A stretch of 64,000 bases of DNA from Cryptomeria japonica (lineage: Eukaryota; Streptophyta; Pinopsida; Cupressales; Cupressaceae), in the NCBI RefSeq assembly GCF_030272615.1, contig NC_081406.1:143029041-143093040 (forward strand), given 5' to 3'. Within the stretch, counting starts at the first letter, position 1. Every line of letters starts with the position of its first letter. The position numbers and the translations under genes were made by a program. Below are positions 34,799 through 47,753 of the stretch, in pieces. Below the pieces are notes generated by a model. That model was not told the DNA's origin and searched no databases. It saw only the letters and a program-made list of their open reading frames with translations.

Positions 34799-35930
34799 AA
34801 CTCAAAGTGATAAGCCTTAATTTGTTGGAGAAACACTACTACAAGAGAAGAAATACAAGTAAAAATTACTAGAGAGAACAAGAAAAGGAGTCACCTTCAT
34901 AGTTGAGAAACCAGACGACTATCGGCGATTTAAACTTCTATCCAGGAAAAATAACACCGTAGCAGCAAGGAACAAATTTTCATAGATTTAATCCTTCATA
35001 TCTTATAGGGAGAGCAATGATACAGAACTATTAAGTGCAATAATTTCAATTGTCAGTTTGAGTGTATTAAGTTTGTGGATTGGACATCGCACACATGCAT
35101 TAAATGCATGGTGGCATTTTTTAAGTAACCACCAGTTCCTGAAATGATTACTTACTCTGAAAAGCCAATAATTGACGTCACTTAAGATATGGTTCACCTT
35201 CATATTTGGCAATCAATGAATCATCAAATCATTTTAACCTATGGGACCCACCAACTTTGAACACATATGAACATCCTAAACATACTTCATTGGGGTTTAA
35301 GTAGTTCAAGGTATACACTGTGCTCAGGGGAAATCCTTTTTGAGAGTATTAATTATGCCAAGCTACTGACCATTTGTGTTGTGTTGAACATGTTGAACAT
35401 GTTTGAACCTTTTGAACTTGGTTCAATGAGTTCAACACCTGGAGAGAGATGAAGTAACACGTTATCGAATAAGAAAACTTAAAGAGCCACTGCAAAACAC
35501 TTAAAGAAAATGTTAGTATGAAAAATCTCCTGAACACCTAGGAACCTGTGGAACCTAAATGAACCTGTTGAACCCGGTTCAAGATGGTTCAAAGTGTTCA
35601 TAGAGTTTAGCCAATTACTAAAACTCAACATTTTTTTTTTTTTGATTGGAAGATGATTTGCAAATGGACTAAGGGCTTGAACCAAGGTATTAGAAGAAGG
35701 ACTAGGACTCTGAAAGGAAATTTAAAAAAAAAAAAAAAAGGAATTTGTTCTTATTACGAAGGAATAATGACAGGGTAACATTGGCTCTGACTGGGGATTG
35801 TAGTTTGCAAAGAAGAATGCAAAGAACTCTAAATCTCTAGTTTTGCATGACCAAAAGTAAATAGGGGAATAAAGGGGACTCACACCTAAACTACTATATA
35901 CAAAAATCCTTGACCACAGGACTCACAGAT

Positions 35931-36830
35931 TGTAAAGCTTGAGATCTTGCCCATTATAGGTATAGGGCATAAGCATTCCATTAGAATAGCTTAGTCTAAA
36001 AGCATTTTGTCCCACCACTTCATAGATCCTGAATGGGCCTTTCCACAATGAGTCAAATTTACCATGTGCACCCTTTGGTTCCTTTCACTTATCCCATAAC
36101 AGTACCTCATATCCTTCAAGGAAACCTCTTGGACGAGCTCTCATATCAAAAATCTTCTTCACTCTGCTCTGATGCTCTGTAATTCTATCCACCAACATCT
36201 CTCTTTCTTCTTCCAGCTTCATTAGGTACATAACCCTCTTCTCTAGAGCATTCTGAAAGAAAGAATCCTCCACTACTGTTTGTAGCTTGGTTGCTAACAA
36301 TTCCAGGGGTAAAGAAAGTTTTGCACCAATCCCATACACAACCTCAAAAGGTGCCATTCCAATGGCTCTTTTAGGCATGATTTTGTCTGCCCACAAATCT
36401 TCATATACCTTCTTATGCCAGTTCCAAGCATTTTCATCCACCAGCTTTTTCATAATCGCAACCAGGTTCTTGTTGCTTGATTCTGCCAATCCATTACCCT
36501 ATGGAAAGTAATCAGAAGAATGTGAGAGAGTAATCTGATGTTCATAGCAGAACATGGTTAGTTCTTCAGAGGAGAAATATGATGCATTATTTGCAACAAT
36601 CTTTTGAGGGACCCCAAAACGGACCAGGATGCAATCTTTGAGAAAGTTACATATGACCTCTGAGTTTGCCTTTTTAGTAGGAATGACCTCCACCCACTTG
36701 GTAAAATAGTCAGTTGCTGTCAAAATATACATATGACCAGCACTGGAATGAGGGTTTGTTGGCCCAATGAAATCAATTCCCCACTGTTTGAAAGGTTCAT
36801 CAATTACCACAAGCCTCAAAGGCAAAGCCG
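35931..36830 (-). pseudogene. Gypsy integrase, broken
   Basis: The integrase core has WGIDFIGPTN (first catalytic Asp kept), TDYFTKWVEVIP and VPQKIVANNASYFSS, where the second catalytic Asp position reads Asn. A TAG follows SSDYFP, then GNGLAESSNKNLVAIMKK, MAPFEVVYG and a C-terminal domain (LWKGPFRIYEVVGQNAFRL, TYNGQDLKLY) ending near 35,931. The N-terminal zinc-binding region is missing because of a deletion. Integrase normally joins the cDNA to host DNA. Confidence 0.85.
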
Positions 36831-37990
36831 CTGAATGTGGCTTCCTGGAAAAGAGTATAGGTTCTTTAGCCCCAGATTCATCCATTTGCAATAGTATTCC
36901 AGACATCATATGTTTGGAGGCATAGCAATATATAATGAAATTCTTTTTGAAATCCGAGTTGATGAGAGTTGGTGTATTAGTAACTGAACCCTTGATTCTT
37001 TCGAAAGCTTCTTTGGCCTCCTCAATCCATTTGAAAGGATTCTTTTTGCTCAACAAGCTAATAATGTGTTTGGTAGTCTCTGCAAACTCTGGAATGAACC
37101 TCCTTAATAAATTCACTTGACCAAAGAACGACCTTACTCCAGTCCTATTTGAAGGTAAACTGAGATGTTGAATTGCATTAACTCTCTCAGGATCAATTTT
37201 GACTCCTTTTGAAACAATGTGTCCCAGTAATTTGCCCTCCGTTACATAGAAAACTGACTTCTTTGGGTTCAGGGAGATTCCATGCTCTCGACAATGCTGT
37301 AGAACTGCCTTCAAATCCTTGAGATGATTCCCCCTCTTTTTAGAAAACATTGTCAGGTAATCCAGGTAAATAACAATAATTTTGTCTCGAAAATCCTTAA
37401 AAGAGAAATCCATAGCCCTTTGAAAGGTGGCTCCAACATTTATTAAACTGAAAGGTATATAGTTATATGCAAATGTTCCCCATGGAGTGATGAATGACAT
37501 TTTGTGTTGTTCATGCTTTGCAACACTAATCTAACTATAACCAGAAAAACCATCCAACATCGACATCATTTCTAACCTAGATACCATCTACAGAATATGA
37601 TCCATATTGGGTAAGGCGTAGTTGTCCTTAAGACTTGCCTGATTCAAATTGCGGAAATCCACACAAATATGAATCTCCCCATTCTTCTTCCTCATGGGCA
37701 CAATGTTGGCTACTTAGGTAGAATGATGAATTGGATATATGATTCTGGCTTTAAGCATTTTATCAACCTCTTTAAAGATGGCATCTGCCATTATAGGGTT
37801 GAAATTTCTCAATTTTTGTCTGAAGGGAGAGATGCCTAGCTTCAACAAAATCTAATGCTGAAAATGCCCATCCCTAAACTCCTTTGGATCATCATAGGAC
37901 CAAGCAAATACATCAATGTATTGTTTCAGTAGTGTGCCAAGTATTCGTTTTTGCTCTAGAGAACAACACTTGCCAATTGTTACCACTTTA
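36831..37990 (-). pseudogene. Gypsy reverse transcriptase, broken
   Basis: Conserved blocks run from 37,980 (SLEQKRILGTLLKQYIDVFAW) through RKKNGEIHICVDFRNLNQAS and TPWGTFAYNYIPFSL to the catalytic region near 37,370, where the expected YIDD or YLDD reads YLDY. LNPKKSVFYVTEGKLLGHIV and the thumb and connection follow (RSFFGQVNLLRRFIPEF). RNase H begins (FIIYCYASKHMMSGILLQM) but breaks off after ILFSRKPH and joins directly to a linker before integrase. Several stops lie upstream of 37,500. Confidence 0.88.
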
Positions 37991-38329
37991 GGGTTGGATT
38001 CATCTCCTAGGTTAATCTTCTAACAACCTCCTTTCCCATCATCCTCAGGGGCTTTCTTGCCTATGAATGCATCATCCTGGGTGAAAAACCTCTCCAGAGT
38101 CACTAGCCCTTTCAGAATTTTGTTGCCTTTAAGCTGAATAAAACTATTTGTAGGATCAACATCCGAGTCTGGACTAAACTCCTTACAGTTATTTTTAGAA
38201 CCTTCAAAATATGATTGGGAAAATGACTGAACACATTCCAGAAAGTCTTTGATCTGAGCATTTGTATCAAATACCTGCCAATGGTTTACATTACCAGGGA
38301 CACTAGGCCTATAAATCATTTCAATCCTA

Positions 38330-38745
38330 TATGAATCATCCTTAAAGTTTGGATGTGGTAACAAAAGGGAAGTTGAAACGGCCAACGAATCTGCCCTACG
38401 GTTTTGATCCCTTGGTATGGCTTCAATCAAGAAGGCATCAAAGAATTCTATCTCATCCCAAACACTATTTCTATAATGTCTCAATCTGTCATTCTTAACT
38501 GTATAGACATTTCTCACCTGTCTGACAATCAACTTTGCATCACCTTTAACTTTGAGCAATTTAATACCTTTACATTTGGACTCATTTAATCCTAATAATA
38601 ATGCCTCATACTCTGCAGTATTATTAGTATTCTTAAATCCAACTTGAAAGAGAAAGGAAAAATGTTACCATTAGGCGACAGTAAAACTAATCTTGCTCCA
38701 GAGCCAAAGTTGGTGCAACTTCCATCGAATTCCATCTGCCACAAC
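38330..38745 (-). pseudogene. RNase H domain lying between protease and reverse transcriptase
   Basis: On the minus strand MEFDGSCTNFGSGARLVLLS supplies the first Asp, NNTAEYEALLLGL the Glu, VKGDAKLIVRQV the second Asp and RDQNRRADSLA the last Asp. All four catalytic positions of a cellular-type RNase H are thus visible. One frameshift near 38,650 splits the domain. A linker (38,020-38,330) leads to the reverse transcriptase. Tat-lineage Gypsy elements are known to carry an additional archaeal-like RNase H, but as I recall it sits after reverse transcriptase, so this position is unusual. Confidence 0.7.
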
Positions 38746-38859
38746 CCGCCAAGTTCGTTGACTACTTCTTCCAGTTCTTTTCCACCAGGTGCAAGGATGA
38801 GATAGTTTCTGAACTCGCATTCTTGAAACAGAATCTGGGCTTTAGGGTTATCAGAAGGA

Positions 38860-39431
38860 AAGATAGTGTACTTATTTTTTGGCTCGGGTTAAAGCTTAAT
38901 TTTTTGTTTTCCAAGGGGGATAATAGCTTCCGACCAATCCATCCTGATTTCACCTCCAAGGTCCTTACAAAAAGTTCTACTCAAGAGCATCCCGTAACTT
39001 GCAGGAATGTCAGCAACCAAGATAGTCAATTTTACTCTTTTATCAGGGCATGCTGCTAGCACTACCTAAACATCCTTTACCTGTCCAATAAGAGAAACCT
39101 ATTTCCCATCCATTGAATAACATTTCCCAAATGTTTTTGTGAGAGTTAAACCTAAAGACCTAGCAACGGATGAAGGCATTATGTTGTCTAATGCCCCTAA
39201 ATCTATTATGCAATTGCTAAGCTTTTGACCATTCAGGAGGAGGGATATATAGAAAGGCTTAGGTTTTAGAAACTCAACATCAATCCTATCTTCAACATTA
39301 TGGAAAGCACAGGGATTTACAAAAATCAGTAGATGGATATGGAATAAATGAAGGCTTTTCAACAGCAAACAAATCACTACTCCCCACACATTCATGCCTT
39401 GAGGACTCCGAAGAAGAGTCTCCTTTAACAT
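38860..39431 (-). pseudogene. Gypsy aspartic protease, broken
   Basis: KPFYISLLLNGQKLSNCIIDLGALDNIMPSS carries the active-site motif, with Ser/Thr replaced by Leu (DLGA for DSGA). YGMLLSRTFCKDLGGEIRMD near 38,990-38,920 is the distal ILGR-like block. It processes the Gag-Pol polyprotein in intact relatives. A stop near 39,100 interrupts it. Confidence 0.75.
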
Positions 39432-41025
39432 ACTTGACCAGCTTATCTAGTTCTTTCGAGTTTAGTTTCAAATATTTAGTAGTGGAAAGTTGAATAGTAG
39501 AAGCTTTACAAAATTCAATGATGTCAAAGGAAGAGGAAGAAGAAGAGCTATTTTTATCTTCATGATTCCTTTGCAAAATCCCAACTTCAAGAGTCTTTGA
39601 ATGAGAGGGAAAGCTATTATTTGGGAGATCTTTACCTTTGAAATTACCTCTAGAAGGGTTCACAAAAGGGGAAGACTGAGAAGTTCATTGATTCCTTGTA
39701 AGGATCGCACATGCAGGATCTTCAAGGGTTGCCAAAATATTACTACCTCTTTCTGAATCTGACTCATATTCGAGCTAGAATGAGCCAGAGTCGCCAAGTA
39801 TCTCTTGAATTTTCTCTGCTTCAGTGAACTCACCTAATTCATCCTTTGCATTTTTCATTTGAACATGTCTTATCATATCAGGACAAGAACCCCCATCATG
39901 GTCTGTGGTAAGATAAAATGAGCACATAGCACCCTTCTCAGTAGGATCCTCTATTTGTAATCTTTGTGGAGCAGCAAGCAATTGCAACGATCATCCATAG
40001 TTATACTGATTTGGAGTTTTTCTGCTTATATCTTGATAGGGTTGTGGATAGGAACTGCCGAGCTTTGGTATCTACCCCTTCAAAGCAATCATATCATTGA
40101 CAAGTCGTTGAACAACTAGGTCAGTAGAAGAGGTGGATGCCTAGGGTTGACCTTGAGGAGTTTGTACATCCTTCCTCCATTTCTCGGCGATTATTAGGTC
40201 ATCTTCAAGTTGTATAGCTTCATTTTGCACAGTCTCAAGATCAGCTGACCTATTTCTTCTAAGGTGGAATCCTACATCAGGAGGCATGGAATTTATAAAA
40301 AAGCATTATTGATTATCAGCGGTTGGTCTTTTAGCCAGAGAAATTTTATGGATAATCTTATTGTACCTAGCTACATAGTCCCTCATTGGCTCATGAATTT
40401 CTTTTTTCATTTGTGTGAGTTGAGCCAGTAAAGAGTGTTCATCATCAACACTCTTGAACCTTTTCTCAAAAGTGGTTTTCATTGTTTGCCAATCGGTTAT
40501 GGATTCCACTCGTAGATGACTGAACCAATCTGCTGCCCCCTCAGTAAGAGTTTGGGCAAAAAGCCTAACAACCACATCTTCATATTGGACTGTCAGTATC
40601 CCAGTGGCTACATTGAAAGAATTCAAGTGCTCTTCAACTAAGACTTTTCTGTCTCCATTATACTTAGGTAGGACATCTCTCACCCCTTTTGGAAGTGGGT
40701 TATGAGCTCCGAGGGCAAGAGGTTCGACAACAGCACCCCATGGTTGGGCCATAATGAACACAGGATAAATGGTTACTAGAGGAGGGGCTTGAACTCCAGT
40801 AAGCGTTAGTGCTTGCCAAGGGTTTGAAGAGGAAGGTATAGAAGTAGTTTTGATAGGAGAGAAAGGTCTACTTTTAGCATTTCTTTTGGGAGTGAAATTT
40901 GTGGCAAATGATAACCCTTGCAATTCTTCAAAACAATTATAAGTTATTCCCTCTCTCCTCTGTGATCTAGTATAAGGACAAGAATCCAGTGTTGTTACTT
41001 CTAGGGTTCTCAGATCTTTAAACAA
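39432..41025 (-). pseudogene. Gypsy gag, broken
   Basis: It is open from 41,025 to 40,306: a Pro-rich N-terminus (KTTSIPSSSNPWQAL), then a retrotransposon Gag domain with LPKYNGDRKVLVEEHLNSFN, GAADWFSHL and MRDYVARYNKIIHKI. After a TAA it continues with SADLETVQNEAIQLEDDL and a degraded zinc knuckle near 39,910 (CSFYLTTDHDGGSC, second Cys lost). A Ser-rich stretch then leads into the protease. Several TAG and TAA stops are present. Confidence 0.85.
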
Positions 41026-41161
41026 TTATTTCAAGCCCAACAATATTCCTGTACTTTGGGAATCTATCTCAACCAAAGCAAACCTGTGGTTATTGTTGAT
41101 TTCGAGTTCAAGTTCAACTCTTACATGCTGGTCTATTGAATGTTCTACTTGTTTTGTTGGA

Positions 41162-41179
41162 TCCCCAACAGAGTCGCCA
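41162..41179 (-). other. Primer binding site of the Gypsy element
   Basis: The minus strand reads TGGCGACTCTGTTGGGGA, a few bases inside the 5' LTR end. The form is typical of plant Gypsy primer sites. I do not assign the tRNA with certainty; a tRNA-Arg, as in Ogre-like elements, is possible. Confidence 0.65.
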
Positions 41180-41744
41180 AAAATTTGTTAGTGAATGAAT
41201 TTTTCCTTTGTTAAAATGATCAATTTCAAACTTTGTCGATTTCTTTTAAAGACAAGTGTTCAACTAAACAGTTGGGCAAGTGCTATATAAACAACTTCCC
41301 TCTGAATTTTCCATAGGTACAACTCCCTATTTTAGTTATTCAGGGAATAATATAATTAATTTTATTTGAGTAGTATGCTTTTAACGTGAAAGCATGTAAG
41401 GCTACCTACTTCATTCTTGGATGAGAGGCCAATATTTCACACACATTTCAGAGAAAAATTATCTTTCCAACCTTTTCAACACAAGAGATGGAAGTAATTG
41501 AAACAAAGTTCAAAACACCATTCCAACAATTCAGATAAGAAAAGAACAGATAAGAGAAACCAAATCTATTCTCAAGCACAAATCTTTTCCTAAAAACAAA
41601 CACTCATAGGAAGGAGTCCCAAAAAATTAATAATTTTCTGCAGTAGAAAAGTCATTACTATTGTTTGATTAGATAAACATATGCAAAGATATGTGTCTAC
41701 ACAGATTGAAAACCCACAGATTTTCCTTCTCCCAAAAATAGTAT

Positions 41745-41851
<107 letters not shown>

Positions 41852-42170
41852 GTGACAAAGGCACGACAATACATCTATAAATCCTTTCCAATTCTAGATT
41901 TGAAAATCTGATTCTTCCTTCTAACAGGATTTTTTTACAAAACTGAGGAATATAAAACCAAAAATTAACTAAAATTCTTTACATAATCTAACCCCTATTC
42001 CATCTATCTTCCTTTAATTTATAGTTTTTAGAATAGGGGAGATCTCCCTGAAAACTCGACCTCCCCCAAAATAGTTATGAATCTAACAAGATATAATTGG
42101 GACAGATGTCCCGAAGTCTTTGCATAAACATCAAAATCACATAAACAAAAACAAGGTCTAAATCAATGCA

Positions 42171-43889
42171 TTATGCCACTTTCCCATCATCATCTTCTTC
42201 TCCACTTTCCTGGGCATCGTGGGCGGTTGTGAGTTCTCAGATTATAGATTCATTCAGAACCTTCATCGCATTGAGCTTTGCCTTCATTGCTTCCTTGTTC
42301 CATTAGTGCTTCCCCATCTTTTCGGTGTGTTTTGGTAATTGATCGTTACCAATAAAGGTCATGGACTCGATCTGAGCATCCCACACCACAATTCTCTCCA
42401 AGACTCCTTTGGTTCTTAGTTGTATATCATCTTCCACTCCCTCCCAGTTGATTAAAGGCATCTCAATTTTTTCTCGAGTTAAGTATCCAGGATCAAACAA
42501 TTCTAGATAATCCTCTTCGATCCCTTTAATGTCCAGCTTTACCTGAAGTGAAATAACTTGTTCTAATACCATCCTCATGTTTCCCCTTTTGAACACCTCG
42601 AGTTCATCAGTACAATCTTCCCAGAAGTCCTCTAACTATGGCATTGGGATATATGGCATTAGACCAAGAGTTCGAGAAAAACCCTTATTATCGAAACCTT
42701 TTCTTTCGGGATACAGGAGAAAATTGAAGTTCTTGAGATCTGCTCCAATGCTCAAGGTGTCCGACATTGAACTATAGGACAACACACCTAATTGGATGGG
42801 AAAATGACCCTCCCATTTATCCCTGGGTTGTGCCTTTTTAACCATAGAGGTTAGCTGCCTACATATCTTCGCTAAAACAAAGCAATCTGAAAAATAATGA
42901 GGGAGTTTGAAGGGTTCTTCTTCAAAGCCACCTATTCTTATATAGAAAAAATGAGGAAACTAGATAAAGAAATTGCCAAACCTCTTTATCAACATCTGTG
43001 CATCCTCGGAGATTCTTTTGGTTTTCACATTTTTCAATTCATAGCACAAATTACCAAGAAAAGCATTGTGTACCCTTCTAAAATCCTGCAAGGCATTATC
43101 CTTTTGCAGCATGGGATAAAAATTGTACACGGGAACATCTTCCTTCATGAGTTGTCTTGGTATTCCAACTAACTCCTTGACACATGCCAAATGGTATATA
43201 AGATACAAAGACATGAGGAAATTCTGCTTAAACTGTTTAGCCATACTCAATTGATCCCTCATTGAATCGACAATCTGTTATGCCCAATTAAGGTATTGCT
43301 TCCCCTCTAGTACTAACTGCACATAGCAATAAATCCAGTCATTGAAACTGTAGGCTTCTACAGAGCCTCTGACTCGATGCAAGAAAAGCATGACATTGTG
43401 AATGTGAGGTAGCATGTGATTCTTATTGGGATTCTTGGGCAACATGGAACCTCCCCTTTGAGGAACTTTTAGTCAGCATTTTGCTACATTATTTCGGTAT
43501 CCATTTCTGTTTGCATTGAACTCGGTGATTGACTGAGTAGGGTAAAAATTGGAGAACTGGTAATCAAGTATCTTGAAGACAAAGAAAATTACTTCATGGT
43601 TTATAGCAAGAAGGGTTTCACCATTGTCTCTTCTAATGGTCTCAGAGACTGGATCATACCTAGCAATATATTCCCTAACCAATTCTGGGCAAGGGATAGC
43701 TGGGGGAAAAGTTGTTGCCTCTATGAGACCGCTACTCAAAATCTCTACATCAAAAGAACCATCAATTCCATTGAATACCCTTTCTTTTAAAAATTCAAGA
43801 TTCTCCCCTTTAAGGTCGGTATCGCTAACTATGGGCTCTGTACATGCAAGGATAAAAACATTCCTGAAAAAGTACAGTGTGGACTTCAT
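42171..43889 (-). pseudogene. LTR-borne ORF, copy in LTR B (short form)
   Basis: MKSTLYFFRNVFILACTEP starts at 43,889. The last part is open from 42,596 (FKRGNMRMVLEQVISLQ) through LERIVVWDAQIESMTFIGND, and the frame ends in acidic ESGEEDDDGKVA-stop at 42,171. This short form joins the two ends of the 1.38 kb segment in frame and so predicts a complete, shorter protein. Internal stops and frameshifts are present now. Confidence 0.7.
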
Positions 43890-46362
43890 AACTCAAAGTG
43901 TGTTACCGCATCATTTTTCCTTCATAAGAGGGGCAAATTCCTTTTAAAATTCCTTTCGGGGTCCTAGTCTTTCTTGTAATACCTCGGTTCAAGCCCTTAG
44001 TACGTTTGTAAATCATCTTTCAATAAAAAATGTTGAGTTTTAGTAATTGGTTGAGCTCTGTGAACACGTTGAACCATCTTGAACTGAGTTCAACAGGTTC
44101 ATTTAGGTTCCTAGGTATTCAGGGAGGTTTTCATACTAACATTTTCTTTAAGTGTCTTGCAACGACTCTTTAAAGGTTTCTTGTTTGGTAATGTTTTACA
44201 TCATCTCTCTTCGGGCGTTGAACTCATTGAACCAAGTTCAAGAGGTTCAAACGTGTTCAACATGTTCAACATAGCACAAATGGTCAGTAGCTTGGCATAA
44301 TTAATATTCTCGACAAAGAATTTCCCTAAGCGCGGCGTACACCTTGAACTACTTGAAATCCAATGAAGTCTGTTCAGGATGTTCATATGTGTTCAAAGTT
44401 GGTGGGTCCCATGGGTTAAATGATTTGATGGTGCATTCATTGCCAAATATGAGGAAGGTGAACCATGTCTTAAGTGACGTGAATCTTTGTCTTTTCGAAG
44501 TAAGTAATCATTTCGGGAACTGGTGGTTACTTTAAAAATGCCACCATGCATTTAATGCATGCGTGCGATGTCCAATCTACAAATTTAACACACTCAACCT
44601 GACAATTGGAATTATTGCACTTAATAGTTTTGTATCATTGCCCTCGCTATAAGGTATGAAGGGTTAATTCTCTAAAAATTTGTTCCTTGCTGCTGCGGTG
44701 TTATTTTTCCTAGATAGAAGTATTAATTGCCGATAGTCGTCTAGTTGCTCAACTATGAAGGTGAGTCCCTTTCTTGTTCTCTCCAATAATTTTTGCCTGT
44801 ATTTCTTCTCTCGTAGTAGGGTTGCTGCCACAAAATAAGGCTTATCACTTTGCATTATGAAGTCCACATTGCACTTGTTCAAGAATGTTTTTAGCCTAGC
44901 ATGTACAGAGCCCATAGTTAGCGATACCGACCTTAAAGAGGAAAATCTTCAAGTTCTAAAAGAAAGGGTATTCAAGGGGATTGATGGTTCTTTTGGTGTG
45001 GAAATTTTGAGTAGTGGTCTAATAGAGGCAGCAACTTTTCCCCCAACTATCCCGTGCCAAGAATTGGTTAGGGAATGTATCGCTAGATATGATCCAGTCT
45101 CTGAGACCATTAAAAGAGATGATGGAGAAACCCTTTTTGCTATAAACCATGAAGTGATTTCCTCTATCTTTAAGATACCTGATTACTAGTTCTCCAATTT
45201 TTCCCCTGCTCAGTCAATCACTGAGTTCAACGCGGACATGACCGGACACTGAAATAATGTAGCAAAATTCTGGCTGAAGGTTCCTCAAAGGGGTGGTTCT
45301 AGGTTGCCCAAGAATCCCAATAAGAACCACATGTTGCCTCACATTCATGATGTCATTCTTTTGTTGCACTGAGTCAGAGGCTCTATAGAGGCCTATAGTT
45401 TCAACAACTGGATTTATTGCTATGTGCAACTAGTGCTAGAGGGGAAGCATTACCTTGATTGGGCAGAACTGATTGTTGATTCAACGAGGGAGAAACTGAG
45501 TATGGTCAAACAATTTAACCAGAATTTCTTCATGTCTTCGTATCTTGTATATTGTTTGGCATGTGTTAAGGATTTAGTTGGAATACCAATACAACTCACT
45601 AAGGAGGATGTTCCCGTGTATGATTTCTACCCCATGCTACAAAAGGATAATGCCTTGCAGGATTTCAGAAGAGTACACAATGCTTTTCTGGGTGATTTGT
45701 GTCATGAATTGAAAAATGTGAAAACCAAAAGGATCTCTGAGGATGCCCAGATGTTGATAAAGAGGTTTGGCAGTTTCTTTATCTAGTTTACTCATTTCTA
45801 CTATATAAGAATAGGTGGGTTTGAAGAGGAACCCTTCAAAATTCCTCATTATTGTTCAGATTGCTTTGTTTTAGCGAAGATATGTAGGCAGCTGACCTCT
45901 GTGGTTAAAAAGGTACAACCCAGAGATAAATGGGAGGGTCATTTCCCCATCTAATTAGGTGTGTTGTCCTACAGTTCATTGCCAGACACCTTGAGCATTG
46001 GAGCAGATCTCAAGAATTTCAACTTTTCCCTATATCCCAAAAGAAAAGGTTTCAATAATAAGGGTTTTTCTCGAAGTCTTGGTCTAATTCCATATCTACC
46101 AATGCCACAGTTAGAGGATTTCTGGGAAGATTGTATTGATGAACTCGAGGTGTTCAAAAGGGGAAACATGAGGATGGTATTTGAACAAGTTATTTCACTT
46201 CAGGTAAAGTTGGACATTAAAGGGCTCGACGAGGACTATCTGGAACTATTTGAACCTGGATACTTAGCCCATGCAGAAACTGAGATGCCTTCAATTAACT
46301 AGGATGAGGAAGAGGAAGATGATATACAACTAAGAACCAAAGGAGTTTTGGAGAGAACCGTG

Positions 46363-46374
46363 ACATGGGTTGCT
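46363..46374 (+). repeat. 12-bp direct repeat, copy 1
   Basis: ACATGGGTTGCT, repeated at 47,742-47,753. The 1,379-bp interval from copy to copy is exactly the segment missing from LTRs A and B. Confidence 0.8.
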
Positions 46375-47741
46375 AGGAAGAAAGCAGTGAAATTAGGCGT
46401 CAAGTCTAATTCTGTGAGAAGTAATGAGGTTCCTCTACGTTCACCAAATCATTTTTCTAATAATGCTTCTATGCCTGTTCATGCAGGTAAAGATAAAAAG
46501 CCGCCTTAGTTTAGACACAAGTCTAATTCATCTTTGGATTTCTATACTCCTCGACATACCTGATCACGAAGTGCTACTCAGAGAAGGATGGATCATGCTA
46601 AGGATGCAGAGGTGAAGGATACGATTCTTGATACTCAAATATTTGAAGTTGAAGACCTAGATAGCGATGTTGAAAATGCCCCGGACTCCCATATGGTAAC
46701 CATAGCTATGACACCACCTTCCAAAGCCATTGAAGGAACAACCAGTTCCAGTGTAACTCCCAAGTGGTTAACTACTTCGGTAAACAAAAAATGGAGTTTC
46801 CTTCCTGTGACTATTCCAATTCAAGAGGTGGTCATGAAATATACTGAGAAGGGGCCCAAGCTGAAAAAGTTCAAAACTGATGCTCGTCTAGATAATGATG
46901 AAAGAACTGGAAAATGGGTCACTGAAATTGCCTCATACAAGCCTAAGGATGAAAATAAGGAGGCTAGTGTAGATGATTTTGAGATCACTAAGGTGGAGCT
47001 GGGAAATATGAGTAGGGACTCAGAAAATCATTTCTTCCAAGTATTGGCAAAGAAAATGCTCACCAGATCAGAGAAAGAAGGGCGGGAAAAGAGAGAGCTA
47101 AAGCGACACATAAATATTCTTGCTCAGTTCATTGACATCATTGGTTGTTTTGGGGCACTCCCTATATCTCATGCTACATAAAACTTTGACCCGACTTCAC
47201 TAGAAAATAAAAAGTTAATGAGCCAGGTTCAACGGGCCAAAAGTATTACAGAGGTTGTGGAGAGATGGATTGAAGGAATAGTCAAGGATGGAGAGAAGTA
47301 TATCATTGACTCCCGGAAGTTATGTGATGAAATACAGGGCCTCATCGCAGAAGTTCAAAATCAAATCTCACTATGGGTGAAAGAAGAACACATATGGGAG
47401 AACGTCTTGTCGATGTTCATGAAAATAGAAGAGTATGGAGTTACCCAATTTCTGACAGAACATTCAATCAAATTGGTGACAGATGAATGCTATCTCTTCA
47501 TGTTGAAGAAGATCATAATGTGGTGGGTGCTTACCTTCAAATTTGTGATCTTCGAGGCTAAAAATTATGTGTATGAACCCCAAGATCTCCAATGTAGTAT
47601 TGTTAATAACAACAAGGTGGTTAACCCTGACCATGATTGGCAGTTGGGAATTTATGGGCTGAACACGCAGGATGTGATAAAATTTTTCCGAATATACATG
47701 GAGAAAATCAAAGCTAAGGGTAATTTCACTCCTGAGGTATA

Positions 47742-47753
47742 ACATGGGTTGCT
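47742..47753 (+). repeat. 12-bp direct repeat, copy 2
   Basis: ACATGGGTTGCT. LTRs A and B have a single diverged version of this block at the junction. Confidence 0.8.

Larger units (their letters stand above)
32619..35780 (-). mobile_element. 3' LTR of the Gypsy element (shortened copy A)
   Basis: 3,162 bp, TGTTAGTGAATG to AGGGTAACA on plus. Over its first 200 bp it differs from the 5' LTR at about 12 positions. It lacks the roughly 1.38 kb segment present in the solo LTR and, in addition, about 0.5 kb holding the TATA box (the sequence jumps at about 33,247 from TTTCCAATTCC to ATTTTGGTAACTG). Relics of the LTR ORF lie at 34,798-33,250. Confidence 0.85.

Noticed and set aside
35781-35800. 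TTGGCTCTGACTGGGGATTG directly after LTR A looks like a primer binding site on the plus strand
   Set aside because: Gag, protease, reverse transcriptase and integrase all run on the minus strand from LTR B, which has its own better primer site. The plus-strand match is probably chance or rearranged sequence. No clear polypurine tract was found there either.
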